Translations under genes and position numbers: made by a program | Shown: in pieces, positions 44,325 to 56,235 of the stretch | Numbering within the stretch: position 1 is the first letter of the stretch | Layout: every line of letters starts with the position of its first letter | The notes under the pieces: generated by a model | The model's database searches: none | What the model saw: the letters and a program-made list of their open reading frames with translations, nothing else | Told to the model about the DNA's origin: nothing | Assembly: GCF_009914335.1 (NCBI RefSeq) | Contig: NZ_CP043925.1 | Coordinates: 3,720,001 to 3,784,000 of the forward strand | Direction of reading: 5' to 3' | DNA from: Proteus columbae | GTDB lineage: Bacteria; Pseudomonadota; Gammaproteobacteria; Enterobacterales; Enterobacteriaceae | Length of the DNA stretch: 64,000 nt

Positions 44325-45305
44325 ATGTCTCAATACTTTAATCCAATGCGTTGGGCTAAAAATCCACATTTACAAACGCTCTTACCAAGAATTGTACGTA
44401 GGACACCACAACTTACGCCACATTGGCAACGACTCAATCTCCCAGACAACGATTTTGTCGATTTAGCGTGGAGTGAAGATCCGACAACAGCACTCAATAA
44501 ACCGCGCTTAGTCATTTTTCATGGCTTAGAAGGTGGATTTAGTAGCCCTTATGCTCACGGCATGTTAGCCGCAGCAAAAGAGAGAGGCTGGCTAAGCGTT
44601 GTGATGCACTTTAGAGGATGTAGTGGTGAACCCAATAGACAAAAGCGCATTTATCACTCTGGTGAAACGGAAGATGCTCGCTACTTCTTAAATTGGTTGA
44701 AAAAGGAATTTGGTGAGCAACCAACAGCCGCCGTTGGCTACTCTCTTGGTGGAAATATGCTTGCCTATTATCTCGCAGAAAGCGGTGAAAATGCGGTTGT
44801 AGATGCTGCCGTTATTGTCTCTGCGCCATTAATGCTAGAACCATGCTCAACAAAAATTGAACATGGCTTTTCTCGTTTTTATCAATGGTATCTGTTAAAA
44901 GAGCTGAAAAATAACGCGACACGCAAGCTTATTCGCTATCCTGAATCATTACCAATCAGCTTATTGACGATAAAATCCATTAAAAAACTACGTCAATTTG
45001 ACGATCTTATCACGTCTAAAATTCACGGATTTAAAGATGCGTTAGATTATTATCGCCAATGCAGTGCATTACCTTTATTAAATAAAATAAAGAAAACAAC
45101 ACTGATTATTCACGCGAAAGATGATCCTTTTATGTCTGCGGATGTTATTCCTGATATCACAACCTTACCAAACAACATTGAATATCAACTCACCGAGTTT
45201 GGTGGGCATGTCGGTTTTGTAAGTGGAAAACTTTCTAAACCCGTGATGTGGCTTGAAAGCCGAATACCTGACTGGTTATCCGCTTATTTGGAGAAAACCA
45301 AATGA
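44325..45305 (+). CDS. yheT: alpha/beta hydrolase YheT
   Basis: YheT is an ABHD4-type hydrolase of unknown substrate. The 326 residues include the nucleophile elbow GYSLGGNM (Ser near 147), an oxyanion region [12 protein letters not shown], an acid in HAKDDPFM and a late histidine in FGGHVGFV. The start [19 protein letters not shown] is typical. The stop overlaps the yheU start (ATGA). Confidence 0.92.
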   Translation: MSQYFNPMRWAKNPHLQTLLPRIVRRTPQLTPHWQRLNLPDNDFVDLAWSEDPTTALNKPRLVIFHGLEGGFSSPYAHGMLAAAKERGWLSVVMHFRGCSGEPNRQKRIYHSGETEDARYFLNWLKKEFGEQPTAAVGYSLGGNMLAYYLAESGENAVVDAAVIVSAPLMLEPCSTKIEHGFSRFYQWYLLKELKNNATRKLIRYPESLPISLLTIKSIKKLRQFDDLITSKIHGFKDALDYYRQCSALPLLNKIKKTTLIIHAKDDPFMSADVIPDITTLPNNIEYQLTEFGGHVGFVSGKLSKPVMWLESRIPDWLSAYLEKTK

Positions 45306-45523
45306 TAATTCCTTGGAATGAGCTTTCCACAGAGACACTTGATAATCTTATTGAAAGTTTTGTTTTACGAGAAGGCACTGATTATGGTATCCAAGAGAAA
45401 ACGCTTGAACAAAAAGTCGCCGACGTAAAAAAACAACTTAAATCCGGTGAAGCCGTATTGGTTTGGTCAGAACTTCATGAGAGCGTCAATATTATGCCGG
45501 CATCGCAGTTTCGCTCTGGTTAG
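45302..45523 (+). CDS. yheU: YheU family protein (UPF0270)
   Basis: A 73-residue conserved protein of unknown function with the family start [29 protein letters not shown]. It overlaps yheT by four bases and is followed by prkB, as in E. coli. Confidence 0.92.
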   Translation: MIIPWNELSTETLDNLIESFVLREGTDYGIQEKTLEQKVADVKKQLKSGEAVLVWSELHESVNIMPASQFRSG

Positions 45524-45588
45524 TTATTCAAAGCAAGCGATGTATCGCCGTCAATAAGGGCCAACCTTATTTAGCAAAAGGATAACCT

Positions 45589-46458
45589 ATGTCAATCAAG
45601 CATCCGATCATCGCAGTGACTGGCTCAAGTGGTGCAGGAACTACCACAACAAGCCAAGCTTTTCGTAAGATATTCCAACAACTCAATGCAAATGCTGCAT
45701 TGATTGATGGAGATAGTTTCCATCGCTATACCCGTCCTGAAATGGATATGGCGATAAGAAAAGCCAGAGAACAAGGTAGACATATCAGTTATTTTGGCCC
45801 TGAAGCAAATGATTTTAGCTTACTGAGTAAGACCTTAAGTCAGTATAGTGATACAGGACAAGGTCAATCTCGCAAGTATCTACACTCTTATGATGAAGCC
45901 ACTCCCTACAACCAATTACCAGGTACATTTACACCTTGGGAGCCTTTGCCAAACAATACCGATGTTCTCTTTTATGAAGGGTTACACGGGGGCGTTGTCA
46001 CCAATGAGCACGATGTCGCACAACATGTTGATTTACTAGTGGGTGTTGTCCCTATCGTAAACCTAGAGTGGATACAAAAGCTTATTCGAGACACCACAGA
46101 AAGAGGACACTCACAAGAGGCGGTAAGAGATTCGGTTGTACGCTCAATGGATGATTATATTAGCTATATTATTCCTCAATTCTCACGCACTCACATTAAC
46201 TTCCAACGAGTTCCAACGGTTGATACTTCAAACCCTTTTTCTGCCAAAGCAATCCCCACTCTCGATGAAAGCTTTATTGTTATTCGTTTTCGAGGCTTAA
46301 CCGATATTGATTTTCCCTATTTACTTGCGATGTTGCATGGCTCATTTATGTCAACAATAAATACTATTGTTGTACCGGGCGGGAAATTAGGATTAGCGAT
46401 GGAATTAATTATGGCGCCATTAGTCAAAAAATTATTAAATGGCGAAAAGATAAGTTAA
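45589..46458 (+). CDS. prkB: phosphoribulokinase-like PrkB
   Basis: PrkB resembles phosphoribulokinase, but its role in non-photosynthetic enterobacteria is not settled. The 289 residues have the P-loop GSSGAGTTT (about 12-20), DGDSFHRYTR and YEGLHGGV. It ends the yheT-yheU-prkB group. The family match is clear and the substrate is uncertain. Confidence 0.92.
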   Translation: MSIKHPIIAVTGSSGAGTTTTSQAFRKIFQQLNANAALIDGDSFHRYTRPEMDMAIRKAREQGRHISYFGPEANDFSLLSKTLSQYSDTGQGQSRKYLHSYDEATPYNQLPGTFTPWEPLPNNTDVLFYEGLHGGVVTNEHDVAQHVDLLVGVVPIVNLEWIQKLIRDTTERGHSQEAVRDSVVRSMDDYISYIIPQFSRTHINFQRVPTVDTSNPFSAKAIPTLDESFIVIRFRGLTDIDFPYLLAMLHGSFMSTINTIVVPGGKLGLAMELIMAPLVKKLLNGEKIS

Positions 46459-46547
46459 CCAAAATAAAATTTATCTCTATAAAAATAATATCCCATTAAT
46501 TAAGGGATATTATTTTTCGAATTAAACTTTATTTTAAAATATCAAAA

Positions 46548-46955
46548 TTAGTCGGCATCTTTTATTTCAAATGAATGCGTAATATTGGCTGCTTTTCCTA
46601 GCATTAAAGAAACAGAACAATATTTTTCTGCGGATAATTGAACAGCTCGTTCTACGATTTTATCCGTTAATTCTTTACCTGAAACAATAAAATGTAAATT
46701 GATATCAGTAAATAGACGAGGGGCTTCTTCGCGTCTTTCTGATGTTAATTTCACTTCACAATCAGTCACTTGGTGACGACCTTTACGTAAGATGCTCACA
46801 ACATCAATAGCGCTACACCCACCTGCAGCAATTAATACCATTTCCATTGGACTTGGTGCTTTATCACCCGAATTTCCATCCATCATGATTTGATGACCAG
46901 AAGAAGACTCACCGACAAAAGATAAATCTTCTACCCACTTAACTCTCGCTTCCAT
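46548..46955 (-). CDS. yhfA: OsmC family protein YhfA
   Basis: The 135-residue OsmC-like protein has two conserved cysteines (GGCSAIDVV near 48, and KYCSVSLML near 111) that would serve as a thiol peroxidase pair. It is divergent from crp, as in E. coli. Its physiological substrate is not known. Confidence 0.92.
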   Translation of the reverse strand: MEARVKWVEDLSFVGESSSGHQIMMDGNSGDKAPSPMEMVLIAAGGCSAIDVVSILRKGRHQVTDCEVKLTSERREEAPRLFTDINLHFIVSGKELTDKIVERAVQLSAEKYCSVSLMLGKAANITHSFEIKDAD

Positions 46956-47267
46956 TTATTTTCCCCTAAAGATGACAGAAACTAAAAGAGTACATTCTCA
47001 TAATTCAACTAGCAATTAGCAAATAGGTTTATTATGCTGACTGCGTAAAACGAGACTTAATGCACTAATTGTGTTAAAAACAATATCTGCTTGATGATAG
47101 TGGTTAAGATCAATGCATTATTTTCTCATTTATTATAATCTACTCCATATTAACTTACCGTGTTCTCAGGAAGTTAATAGGTAAAGATAGGATTTTTAAG
47201 CACGCTGTATCAAAAGGGAACCTATCCGTTTTGAAAGGCTGCATTTAACGTACAGAGGATAACGCGA
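46956..47267. other. yhfA-crp divergent regulatory region
   Basis: This 312-base region must carry the crp promoter and 5' leader. AGAGGATAACGCG just before the crp ATG is the ribosome site and is conserved with E. coli. I did not find an unambiguous CRP site by eye. No small gene is evident. Confidence 0.5.
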
Positions 47268-47900
47268 ATGGTTCTCGGCAAGCCGCAAACAGACCCGACT
47301 CTTGAATGGTTTTTGTCACACTGCCATATTCACAAATATCCATCCAAGAGCACGCTGATCCACCAAGGTGAGAAAGCGGAAACACTTTATTATATTGTTA
47401 AAGGTTCCGTGGCTGTTCTTATTAAAGATGAAGAAGGAAAAGAAATGATCCTCTCCTACCTAAATCAGGGGGATTTCATCGGTGAACTTGGATTATTTGA
47501 AGAAGATCAAGAACGTAGTGCATGGGTTAGAGCAAAAACAGCCTGTGAAGTAGCAGAAATTTCCTATAAAAAATTCCGTCAATTAATTCAGGTTAACCCT
47601 GATATTCTGATGCGCCTTTCTGCTCAAATGGCGAACAGATTACAAACAACATCAGAAAAAGTAGGTAACCTTGCTTTCCTTGATGTTACAGGCCGTATTG
47701 CACAGACCTTACTAAACTTAGCAAAACAACCCGATGCCATGACGCATCCTGATGGCATGCAAATTAAAATTACACGTCAGGAAATTGGTCAAATCGTTGG
47801 TTGTTCACGCGAAACTGTAGGCCGTATTCTCAAAATGCTAGAAGATCAAAACCTGATCTCAGCACACGGTAAAACTATCGTCGTTTACGGGACTCGCTAA
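47268..47900 (+). CDS. crp: cAMP receptor protein CRP
   Basis: CRP is the global cAMP-dependent regulator of carbon metabolism. The 210 residues appear nearly identical to E. coli CRP. They have the cAMP domain with [20 protein letters not shown] and the helix-turn-helix [26 protein letters not shown] (about 169-194). In the cAMP loop Asp replaces the usual Gly (EEDQER). It is followed by two hairpins and then convergent argD. Confidence 0.98.
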   Translation: MVLGKPQTDPTLEWFLSHCHIHKYPSKSTLIHQGEKAETLYYIVKGSVAVLIKDEEGKEMILSYLNQGDFIGELGLFEEDQERSAWVRAKTACEVAEISYKKFRQLIQVNPDILMRLSAQMANRLQTTSEKVGNLAFLDVTGRIAQTLLNLAKQPDAMTHPDGMQIKITRQEIGQIVGCSRETVGRILKMLEDQNLISAHGKTIVVYGTR

Positions 47901-47921
47901 GTTTCCCCACCCCGAACAAAC

Positions 47922-47944
47922 AATAGCCCAATAAAAGGGCTATT
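47922..47944 (+). terminator. hairpin 1 after crp
   Basis: AATAGCCC-aataaaa-GGGCTATT is a perfect eight-base stem 21 bases after crp but lacks a long T-run. It may be a weak terminator or a 3'-end stabiliser. Confidence 0.6.
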
Positions 47945-47960
47945 GATGATACAATCTGTA

Positions 47961-47989
47961 TAAACCCCATCCTTATAGATGGGGTTTTT
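47961..47989. terminator. crp/argD bidirectional terminator
   Basis: AAACCCCATC-cttata-GATGGGGTTTTTA forms a strong GC stem with a T-run, between the convergent crp and argD stops. Confidence 0.9.
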
Positions 47990-47997
47990 AGTCCGCA

Positions 47998-49227
<1,230 letters not shown>

Positions 49228-49282
49228 TTATTCATATTCAATATGAAAATATAATCACTAAATATGAATAAAAAATCAAATG
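49228..49282 (-). promoter_or_regulatory. possible ArgR (ARG box) sites before argD
   Basis: The 55 bases before argD contain repeated TGAAT/ATTCA half-sites: TATTCATATTCAATATGA and ATATGAATAAAAAATCA. They approximate the ARG box (TGAAT-N4-ATTCA) in tandem, as in E. coli arg promoters. The matches are imperfect and the region is AT-rich, so this is tentative. Confidence 0.4.
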
Positions 49283-49329
49283 TGGTTTTGTATAAAAAGG
49301 CGTTATTTCGCTATTTAAATGCTATCCAT

Positions 49330-49905
49330 TTAATATTTAAGGAAATTATTTAATAGCTCATGCCCTTGTTCACTTAAAATACTTTCTGGGTGAAATTGAA
49401 CCCCTTCAATTGGCAGAGTACGATGGCGAATTCCCATAATTTCATCAACATTTCCATCATGTTGGCTCCATGCCGTCACTTCAAAAGGTACGGGTAATGT
49501 CGTCGCATCAATCACTAAAGAGTGGTAACGCGTCACATTTAAAGGCCGATTAAGTCCCTTAAAAACACCTTGTTGATTATGATGTATTAATGAATTTTTA
49601 CCATGCATCACTTCTCGTGCTCTGATAACTGATGCACCAAAAGCTTGTCCTATCGCTTGATGTCCAAGACAAACGCCAAGAATAGGAATTTCACCGGCAA
49701 ACCGCTGTATAGCCTCAAGAGAGATCCCTGCTTCATCAGGAGTACAAGGTCCTGGCGAGATAACAAGATGTGCTGGCATCATCTTTTCTATCTCTTTAAG
49801 TCCGATCTCATCGTTACGCTTAACAACAACCTCAGCACCCAATTCACAGAAATACTGATAGAGGTTGTAGGTAAACGAGTCGTAATTATCAATAAGTAAC
49901 AGCAT
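49330..49905 (-). CDS. pabA: aminodeoxychorismate synthase component II PabA
   Basis: PabA is the glutamine amidotransferase that supplies ammonia to PabB for p-aminobenzoate and folate. The 191 residues contain the class I triad: the cysteine in [11 protein letters not shown] (about 79), and His and Glu in GVQFHPESI. An anthranilate synthase component (TrpG) is a close relative, but the pabA-argD neighbourhood matches E. coli. Confidence 0.94.
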   Translation of the reverse strand: MLLLIDNYDSFTYNLYQYFCELGAEVVVKRNDEIGLKEIEKMMPAHLVISPGPCTPDEAGISLEAIQRFAGEIPILGVCLGHQAIGQAFGASVIRAREVMHGKNSLIHHNQQGVFKGLNRPLNVTRYHSLVIDATTLPVPFEVTAWSQHDGNVDEIMGIRHRTLPIEGVQFHPESILSEQGHELLNNFLKY

Positions 49906-50278
49906 ATTAGCCTATCCGACTGATTTTCTTATCATTATCTATTTTATTACTATTTTAAAGCGAGTGTAGATTTGCCAAAATAGCTCGTTGTTTAACCGAC
50001 TTGGGTACAACAAAGCCGATTATCATAGCACAGGTGTAAAATATGAATAGTAAGCAAGAAAACCTGCTGATTTATTGCGCAATAACAAGAATGACGGTAA
50101 TTGATGATGAATAGAGTGATTAATAGCGTAGTGAATACTTATTGCAGGAGATCACACGAAAAAAGGAAGGATCAAAAAGATTTTTTTGTACTAAAAATCC
50201 CGGAATGAAAATATTCATTCCGGTTTATATGCATTTTATCTTATTAGAATAAGTAAATATCCTATCCTAATAATGCGT
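49906..50278 (-). other. ppiA-pabA intergenic region
   Basis: This 373-base gap contains the ppiA terminator near its right end and presumably the pabA promoter. In E. coli, fic and yhfG lie here; neither is present. I saw no other ORF. Confidence 0.55.
50193..50223 (-). terminator. ppiA terminator
   Basis: On the minus strand CCGGAATGAA-tatt-TTCATTCCGG is followed by GATTTTTAG, 56 bases after the ppiA stop. Confidence 0.82.
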
Positions 50279-50848
50279 TTATTGTTTTACGACTTCCGCA
50301 GATAAAATAGTGACCGTTTTTACTGGCACATTTTGGTAAGGTCCAATATTACGAGTTGGAGCTTGTGAAATTTTATCAACTACATCCATTCCTTTCACAA
50401 CTTTACCAAATACGGCATAGCCAAAATCACGTTGACCGTGATCTAAAAATGCATTGTCAGCCACATTAATAAAGAATTGGCTGGTTGCGCTGTCTTTATC
50501 TGATGTGCGAGCCATGGCAATAGAACCTTTTACATTGCGTAATCCATTGTCGGCTTCATTTTTAATTGGCGCTCTGGTTTGTTTTTGCTGTAAATCAGCA
50601 GTAAAACCACCGCCTTGAACCATAAAGCCAGGAATAACACGATGAAAAGTGGTGCCGTTATAGTACCCATCTTCGACATACTGAATAAAATTTTTCGTTG
50701 TAATTGGGGCTTTTTTATTATCCAGTGATATTTCAATATTGCCTTCAGAGGTGACTAATTTAACGAAGGTTTCTCCCGTTGCCATTGCAAAAGTCGCTGT
50801 TGTTAAAGTGCAAGCGGTAACGAAGGTGACAAGAAAACGTTTTAACAT
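50279..50848 (-). CDS. ppiA: periplasmic peptidyl-prolyl cis-trans isomerase A (cyclophilin)
   Basis: PpiA is the periplasmic cyclophilin that isomerises proline bonds in folding envelope proteins. The 189 residues have a signal peptide (about 1-24, TATFAMA before TGE) and a cyclophilin domain with [16 protein letters not shown] and [16 protein letters not shown]. It stands alone, ahead of divergent engB. Confidence 0.95.
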   Translation of the reverse strand: MLKRFLVTFVTACTLTTATFAMATGETFVKLVTSEGNIEISLDNKKAPITTKNFIQYVEDGYYNGTTFHRVIPGFMVQGGGFTADLQQKQTRAPIKNEADNGLRNVKGSIAMARTSDKDSATSQFFINVADNAFLDHGQRDFGYAVFGKVVKGMDVVDKISQAPTRNIGPYQNVPVKTVTILSAEVVKQ

Positions 50849-51118
50849 GCAGGGATCCTTTACTTTAATAGTCTACAACTTACTTTATATGCAGCGATTC
50901 TAATTCGCTGAGGTAAATAGTGCCAATCATTTACCTTTATTTACGCTCAATAAGTCTAATTACGTTATAACAGGGTAAATTTTAATTTTTAAGCACTGTT
51001 ATAAGTCATTAAATTGCGCCAAAATAGAGCAAATAAATATTTTAGATATTCATTTTCATGCAAAATTGAAATGAGTATGCATGAAAAGCCGCATTATTTC
51101 AGAGAGGTTTATACCATA

Positions 51119-51751
51119 ATGACCCAATTTAATTACCAAAAAGCACATTTCATCATCAGTGCGCCTGATATCCGTCATTTACCACCAGATACAGGAATTG
51201 AAATTGCCTTTGCGGGTCGCTCTAATGCCGGTAAATCCAGTGCTTTAAATGCGTTAACCCAACAAAATGGATTAGCCAGAACCAGTAAAACCCCAGGCCG
51301 TACGCAATTAATCAACCTTTTTCAAATTGAAGAAGGCTTACGCTTAGTCGATTTGCCAGGCTACGGCTATGCCCAAGTTCCTGAAGAAATGAAGCGTAAA
51401 TGGCAACGCTCTTTAGGTGAATACCTACAAAAAAGAGAGTGCTTAAAAGGTGTGGTTATTTTAATGGATATTCGTCATCCATTAAAAGATCTCGATATGC
51501 AAATGATTGACTGGGCTGTGGGCTCAGAGCTTCCTACTCTCGTTTTACTGACTAAAGCGGATAAACTCGCATCAGGCGCGCGTAAAAAGCAGTTAATGAG
51601 CGTACGTGAAGAGCTGGCAAATAAAGTAGGCGATATCCGCGTAGAATACTTTTCATCATTGAAAAAAATTGGCATTGATAAGCTACGTAACACACTTAAT
51701 GAATGGTTTTCAGGCTCAGAAGAACAGCCTAAAAATGATGACAACGCTTAA
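51119..51751 (+). CDS. engB: ribosome biogenesis GTPase EngB (YihA/YsxC)
   Basis: EngB is an essential GTPase in large-subunit assembly. The 210 residues have G1 GRSNAGKSS (about 34-42), G3 DLPGYG and G4 LTKADK. The ATG at 51119, with GAGAGG upstream, gives the family start [22 protein letters not shown]. An upstream frame extension from 51014 is rejected. In E. coli it faces spf and polA, and this order is kept here with an insertion. Confidence 0.94.
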   Translation: MTQFNYQKAHFIISAPDIRHLPPDTGIEIAFAGRSNAGKSSALNALTQQNGLARTSKTPGRTQLINLFQIEEGLRLVDLPGYGYAQVPEEMKRKWQRSLGEYLQKRECLKGVVILMDIRHPLKDLDMQMIDWAVGSELPTLVLLTKADKLASGARKKQLMSVREELANKVGDIRVEYFSSLKKIGIDKLRNTLNEWFSGSEEQPKNDDNA

Positions 51752-51856
51752 TTATCTTCTTTTTTCTCAACGATAGCGTTCTGATCTTCTATTGATAAAA
51801 GGGAAATCACTTTTCCCTTTCACTTCTCGCACAAACCACTTCAGTGAATTTTAGAT
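51752..51856 (+). other. engB-spf intergenic region with hairpin
   Basis: AAAAGGGAAA-tcac-TTTTCCCTTT (51797-51820) is a perfect stem after engB that probably ends its transcript, although a T-run is missing on the 3' side. Confidence 0.55.
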
Positions 51857-51968
51857 AAAAAAATGCCCCAGTCGAAATAAAGTCGACTGGGGCAGCTAAT
51901 ATTCAGCTAAATCCGATTACGTGAAGTAAAAGGTCTGAAAGATAGAACATCTTACCTCTGTACCCTAC
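51857..51968 (-). ncRNA. spf: Spot 42 RNA
   Basis: The minus strand begins GTAGGGTACAGAGGTAAGAT and continues through GTTCTATCTTTCAGACC, TTTTACTTCACGTAATCGG and ATTTAGCTGAATATTAGC to GCCCCAGTCGA, closing with a GC-rich terminator and T-run. This matches, from memory, the E. coli Spot 42 sequence almost throughout. Only the terminator loop and the stretch just before it differ. Spot 42 is an Hfq-binding RNA that represses secondary carbon uptake genes, and CRP-cAMP represses it in E. coli. The length of about 112 nt is near E. coli's 109. The likely -10 is CATTAT, just upstream at about 51973-51978. Confidence 0.95.
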
Positions 51969-52236
51969 GAGAGATAATGTACTCTATTTTATTGGTTAAT
52001 AAAAGCCCTTTTGTAATTTTTTTTCACATGCAGACACGATTCAGCTATGTGTTTATGTATTCAAACCATAAATAAATGTAGTTTAATTACATAATTATGA
52101 GACTTTAATCACTTACGTGAATATGATTAAAAATAGAACAAATCACACAAAAGGTGCGGTTTATCCTTAATGATTTTGTGATACGCTTATTGCGAGACCG
52201 TAGTAAATATGTAATTAGCGATAAAATGAGGTATCC
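51969..52236. other. spf-def paralogue divergent region
   Basis: This 268-base region is expected to hold the spf promoter on the minus strand and the promoter of the deformylase gene on the plus strand. GAGGTATCC before the ATG at 52237 is the ribosome site. No ORF is evident. Confidence 0.5.
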
Positions 52237-52755
52237 ATGGCTGTATTAACGCTCCTGCGTTTTCCAGATGAGCGTCTGCGCAGAGTCGCAGTACCAGTGG
52301 AAAAAGTAGATGACGAAATACGCACATTAATCGATGACATGATTGAAACCATGTACGCAGAACGAGGTATTGGCTTAGCAGCACCTCAGGTTAATGTATC
52401 TAAACGCATTGTTGTAATTGATGTTTCTGAAAACCGAGATCAACCGATTGCACTTATCAATCCTGAAATTATCAGCACTGAAGATGAAGTGATGGATATG
52501 ATGGATGGGTGTCTATCTATTCCAGATTCTTTTGCCCCAACAGAGCGTTACCGCTTCTTAAAGGTTAAGGCATTGGATAGAAATGGTAATGAAATTGAAC
52601 TTGAAGCCTCTGATTTGTTTGCAGGCTGCATTCAGCATGAGTTAGACCATCTTGATGGCAAACTCTTTATTGACCATTTATCTCCGTTAAAACGCCAACG
52701 GATTGAGAAAAAACAGAAAAAATTAAGCAAGCTGATAGACTCGCAAGTTGCTTAA
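52237..52755 (+). CDS. peptide deformylase paralogue
   Basis: Peptide deformylases remove the formyl group from nascent chains using Fe2+ bound by Cys-His-His. The 172 residues carry all three motifs: GIGLAAPQV (about 46-54), DGCLSIP (about 91-97) and QHELDHLDG (about 133-141). The metal ligands Cys, His and His and the catalytic Glu are present. Motif II has Asp where most enzymes have Glu (EGCLS). The usual def gene is next to fmt; here the neighbours are spf and polA, so this is probably a second copy. Confidence 0.88.
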   Translation: MAVLTLLRFPDERLRRVAVPVEKVDDEIRTLIDDMIETMYAERGIGLAAPQVNVSKRIVVIDVSENRDQPIALINPEIISTEDEVMDMMDGCLSIPDSFAPTERYRFLKVKALDRNGNEIELEASDLFAGCIQHELDHLDGKLFIDHLSPLKRQRIEKKQKKLSKLIDSQVA

Positions 52756-52800
52756 TTATTCACTTATCTCTTTTTCACATGTTGATAAGTTTTGACATAA

Positions 52801-52833
52801 AAAAGCTCGGTAATTAACCGAGCTTTTCTTTTT
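52801..52833 (+). terminator. terminator of the deformylase gene
   Basis: AAAAGCTCGGT-aatta-ACCGAGCTTTT followed by CTTTTTTC is a strong Rho-independent terminator 45 bases after the stop. Confidence 0.9.
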
Positions 52834-52924
52834 TCTGCCCTAATATAGATAGACTCCCACTATTTTTCTCTCTATTCCTTATACAATGGATTTAAAACTC
52901 ATTAGCACATCAATTGAGGTAAAA

Positions 52925-53383
52925 ATGGAAAATAGTCGATTTAAGGATTTATATGAACAACTCAAAGCAGCCGGTGCAACAAACCCAAAATCATGGGCAA
53001 ATAGTGAATTACAAGAAAACATTCCGCAGTTCGCACGATTCCTTGTACTAAAAGGACTCACCGATATCTATCGTGATATTGAGGAAAATATCAGTGAAAT
53101 GGATATTTACTCTGATGAAGCAACCGAAGTATATCAAAAGCTTACTTCCCAACTTGATAATCAAGAACTTAAGGTATTGCTGCATTTCTATGGTAAATCA
53201 ATTATTGGCAAGGTGATTGATATGCTTGATCAAAACTATCTTTATGACGTGAATGACAAGGTAGGTTGGTCTTTGATGGAACTCGATGGCAAAGGCACAA
53301 CAACGGATAGATTAATCCAAGGTTTGCATGAAGACTTTCTTGAATTTGAAGAGTCAGAGCTTGCGCCAAACACTAAAGCATAA
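52925..53383 (+). CDS. conserved hypothetical protein
   Basis: I do not recognise this 152-residue protein. It is acidic and predicted mostly helical, with no signal peptide or membrane segment. The ATG at 52925 (MENSRFKDLYEQLKAAGATN) is chosen because GAGG lies six bases ahead; an ATG at 52886 is in frame but has no ribosome site. It has its own promoter region after the deformylase terminator and ends at a terminator shared with polA. No enzyme motif is visible. Confidence 0.72.
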   Translation: MENSRFKDLYEQLKAAGATNPKSWANSELQENIPQFARFLVLKGLTDIYRDIEENISEMDIYSDEATEVYQKLTSQLDNQELKVLLHFYGKSIIGKVIDMLDQNYLYDVNDKVGWSLMELDGKGTTTDRLIQGLHEDFLEFEESELAPNTKA

Positions 53384-53385
53384 AC

Positions 53386-53415
53386 AAAAAGGGCACAATC
53401 CTGCGCCCTTTTCTA
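53386..53415. terminator. bidirectional terminator, hypothetical gene / polA
   Basis: AAAAAGGGC-acaatcctgc-GCCCTTTTC lies between two convergent stops and has A- and T-runs on the two sides. Confidence 0.8.
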
Positions 53416-53436
53416 ATTAAACATAGTATTTAAAAA

Positions 53437-56235
53437 CTAGTGTGCTTCATCCCAGTTATTACCAATACCCACTTCCACTTTCAACGGAATAGCTAATTCC
53501 ATACTGCTTTCCATCAATTTATGGATCATGATATTTGCGTTCTCTAGGTAAGACTCTCGCACTTCAAACACTAACTCATCGTGTACTTGCATAATCATAT
53601 GCACATCAGCAGGACATTCATTGCAAATCCAATTATCCACAGCAATCATAGCTTTTTTGATAATATCCGCAGCTGTACCCTGCATTGGCGCATTAATCGC
53701 CTCACGCTCTGAAGCTTTACGACGAATTGCATTCTTTGAATTAATTTCTGGTAAATAGAGGCGACGACCATCTAACGTTTCAACATAGCCTTGTTCAGAA
53801 GCTTGTTTACGTGTGCGCTCCATATAGTCCAAGACACCTGGATAACGTTCAAAATAGAGATCCATATAACGCTGAGCTTCTCTTCTCTCAACACCAATCT
53901 GTTGCGATAAGCCAAATGCGCTCATGCCATAAATAAGACCAAAGTTGATCGCTTTCGCACTACGACGTTGCTCAGAGGTGACGTCTTCTAAAGGTATACC
54001 AAACACTTCAGATGCAGTTGCACGGTGAATATCTTTACCTTGAGCAAAGGCATCTAACAAACCTTTATCTTGCGATAAATGTGCCATGATCCGTAATTCA
54101 ATTTGTGAATAGTCGGCAGCAACAATTTTAAAACCTTCACGCGCAATAAATGCTTGGCGAATTCGACGCCCTTCTTCATTTCTCACTGGAATATTTTGAA
54201 GATTCGGATCACGAGAAGATAAACGCCCCGTTGCCGTCACTGCTTGATGATATGAAGTATGTACACGCTTCGTCTTACTATTTACCATTAATGGTAATTT
54301 ATCAGTATAGGTAGATTTCAGTTTCGCAAGACCACGATGCTCTAAGATTAAGCGAGGTAATTCATGGCTATGTGCTAATTCTTCTAATACTTCTTCATTG
54401 GTAGATGGCGCCCCTTTCGGGGTTTTCTTGATAACTGGCAATTGCAATTTATCAAATAAAATTTCTTGTAACTGCTTAGGTGAAGAGAGATTAAACTCTT
54501 GTCCAGCTAACGCAAACGTCTCTTTTTCAATTTCAGCCAAACGTTGTGTAATTTCTTGAGATTGAACAGCTAACACTTGAGCATCAATTAATACTCCCTT
54601 GCGTTCCATTCTAGAAAGCACAGGAACTAATGGCATTTCGATATCGCGGTAAACATGCTTAAGAGGCTCAATAGCGTCTATTTGAGGATATAGCGCTTGA
54701 TGGAGTAATAAAGTGATATCGGCATCTTCAGCCGCATATAACGTCGCTTGCTCAACCTCAATTTGGTTAAAGGTGAGTTGACCTTTACCTTTACCCGCGA
54801 TCTCTTCAAATGTCGTGGTTTTATGGTTTAAATGTTTTTCAGCCAAAGTATCCATATCATGTCGATTACTCACGCTATTTAATACGTAAGACTCCAACAT
54901 CGTATCAAAATGAATACCGTTTAATTCGATACCTTCATTTTCCATAATGCCACGATCAAACTTCAAGTTTTGCCCAATTTTTAAAATATTTTTATCTTCT
55001 AAAATGGGTTTTAATGCCGCTAGCACTTCATTAACAGGAAGTTGGTCTGGCGCATCTAAATACTCATGACGTAGTGGAATATAAGCAGCTTTACCCGGCT
55101 CAATAGCAAATGATAATCCCACCAAACGAGCATCAATATTATTTAAGCTATCCGTTTCTGTATCGAATGCAAATGCAGGTGCTTTTTTGAGAAGCTCAAC
55201 CCATCGCGCCAGACTTTCATGCGTTAAGACAGCTTCATAATTCTCTTGTGTAATAACAGGAAAATTAGCTGATACAGGTGCTTCTTTGGGGTTAACGGCT
55301 TCTGAGGTGTAAGGCACTGCAACTTTGTGTGTACTGCGTTGTGCTAACCAGCCACCATTTTGAAGATCACTTATCCAGCGTTTAAATTCATAACGCGTGA
55401 ACATCTCTAATAATTGATCTAAATTTGGCTCATTAACCACTAAATCATCAAACGTTTTATCGAGTTCAACATCGGTTTTAATCGTTGCCAACTTATAAGA
55501 AAGTTTTGCCACTTTCTCATGCTCTGCCATTTTAGCGCCAAGTGTTTTAGCACCACGGAAACTCAATGTTGCAATATTATCAAGCTGTTGATAGATATCA
55601 TCTAAACTACCAAGCCCTTGTAAAAGACCTAGTGCGGTTTTTTCACCAACACCAGGGACACCAGGGATGTTATCCGATGAATCGCCCATCAATGCGAGGA
55701 AATCAATAATCAGTTCAGGAGGAACGCCATATTTTTCTTTAACTTCATCAGGACCCAAAATAACGTTGGTCATGGTGTTAATCAGCGTGATCTTTGGCGT
55801 CACTAATTGCGCCATATCTTTATCGCCGGTGCTTATTAGGACATCACGCCCATCAGCCGCTGCTTTTAGTGCCAATGTTCCAATAACATCATCCGCTTCC
55901 ACACCTGAAATAGATAACAAGGGTAAACCCATTGCTTGCACCATCTCATGTAAAGGCGCTATTTGTTCACGCAGATCATCTGGCATTGGAGGACGATTAG
56001 ATTTGTATTCCTCATACAACTCATCACGGAATGTTTTACCTTTAGCGTCAAACACAACCGCAACATGGCTTGGCTTATACTGTATTATCAAGCTACGCAG
56101 CATGTTCAACACACCATACATCGCACCCGTTGGCTCACCTTGGCTATTAGTTAGCGGTGGAAAGGCATGATAGGCACGATAAAGGTATGAAGAGCCATCT
56201 ACAAGGATAAAGGGGTTTTCTGCTATCTGGACCAT
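53437..56235 (-). CDS. polA: DNA polymerase I
   Basis: PolA fills gaps and removes RNA primers. The 932 residues (E. coli 928) have a 5'-3' exonuclease domain (1-300; [22 protein letters not shown]), a 3'-5' exonuclease domain (about 340-530) with an intact DxE in [10 protein letters not shown], and a family A polymerase domain with [39 protein letters not shown] and [10 protein letters not shown]. The ATG at 56235 gives the standard start [15 protein letters not shown]. The frame is open up to 56289 but adds unrelated residues. Confidence 0.97.
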   Translation of the reverse strand: MVQIAENPFILVDGSSYLYRAYHAFPPLTNSQGEPTGAMYGVLNMLRSLIIQYKPSHVAVVFDAKGKTFRDELYEEYKSNRPPMPDDLREQIAPLHEMVQAMGLPLLSISGVEADDVIGTLALKAAADGRDVLISTGDKDMAQLVTPKITLINTMTNVILGPDEVKEKYGVPPELIIDFLALMGDSSDNIPGVPGVGEKTALGLLQGLGSLDDIYQQLDNIATLSFRGAKTLGAKMAEHEKVAKLSYKLATIKTDVELDKTFDDLVVNEPNLDQLLEMFTRYEFKRWISDLQNGGWLAQRSTHKVAVPYTSEAVNPKEAPVSANFPVITQENYEAVLTHESLARWVELLKKAPAFAFDTETDSLNNIDARLVGLSFAIEPGKAAYIPLRHEYLDAPDQLPVNEVLAALKPILEDKNILKIGQNLKFDRGIMENEGIELNGIHFDTMLESYVLNSVSNRHDMDTLAEKHLNHKTTTFEEIAGKGKGQLTFNQIEVEQATLYAAEDADITLLLHQALYPQIDAIEPLKHVYRDIEMPLVPVLSRMERKGVLIDAQVLAVQSQEITQRLAEIEKETFALAGQEFNLSSPKQLQEILFDKLQLPVIKKTPKGAPSTNEEVLEELAHSHELPRLILEHRGLAKLKSTYTDKLPLMVNSKTKRVHTSYHQAVTATGRLSSRDPNLQNIPVRNEEGRRIRQAFIAREGFKIVAADYSQIELRIMAHLSQDKGLLDAFAQGKDIHRATASEVFGIPLEDVTSEQRRSAKAINFGLIYGMSAFGLSQQIGVERREAQRYMDLYFERYPGVLDYMERTRKQASEQGYVETLDGRRLYLPEINSKNAIRRKASEREAINAPMQGTAADIIKKAMIAVDNWICNECPADVHMIMQVHDELVFEVRESYLENANIMIHKLMESSMELAIPLKVEVGIGNNWDEAH

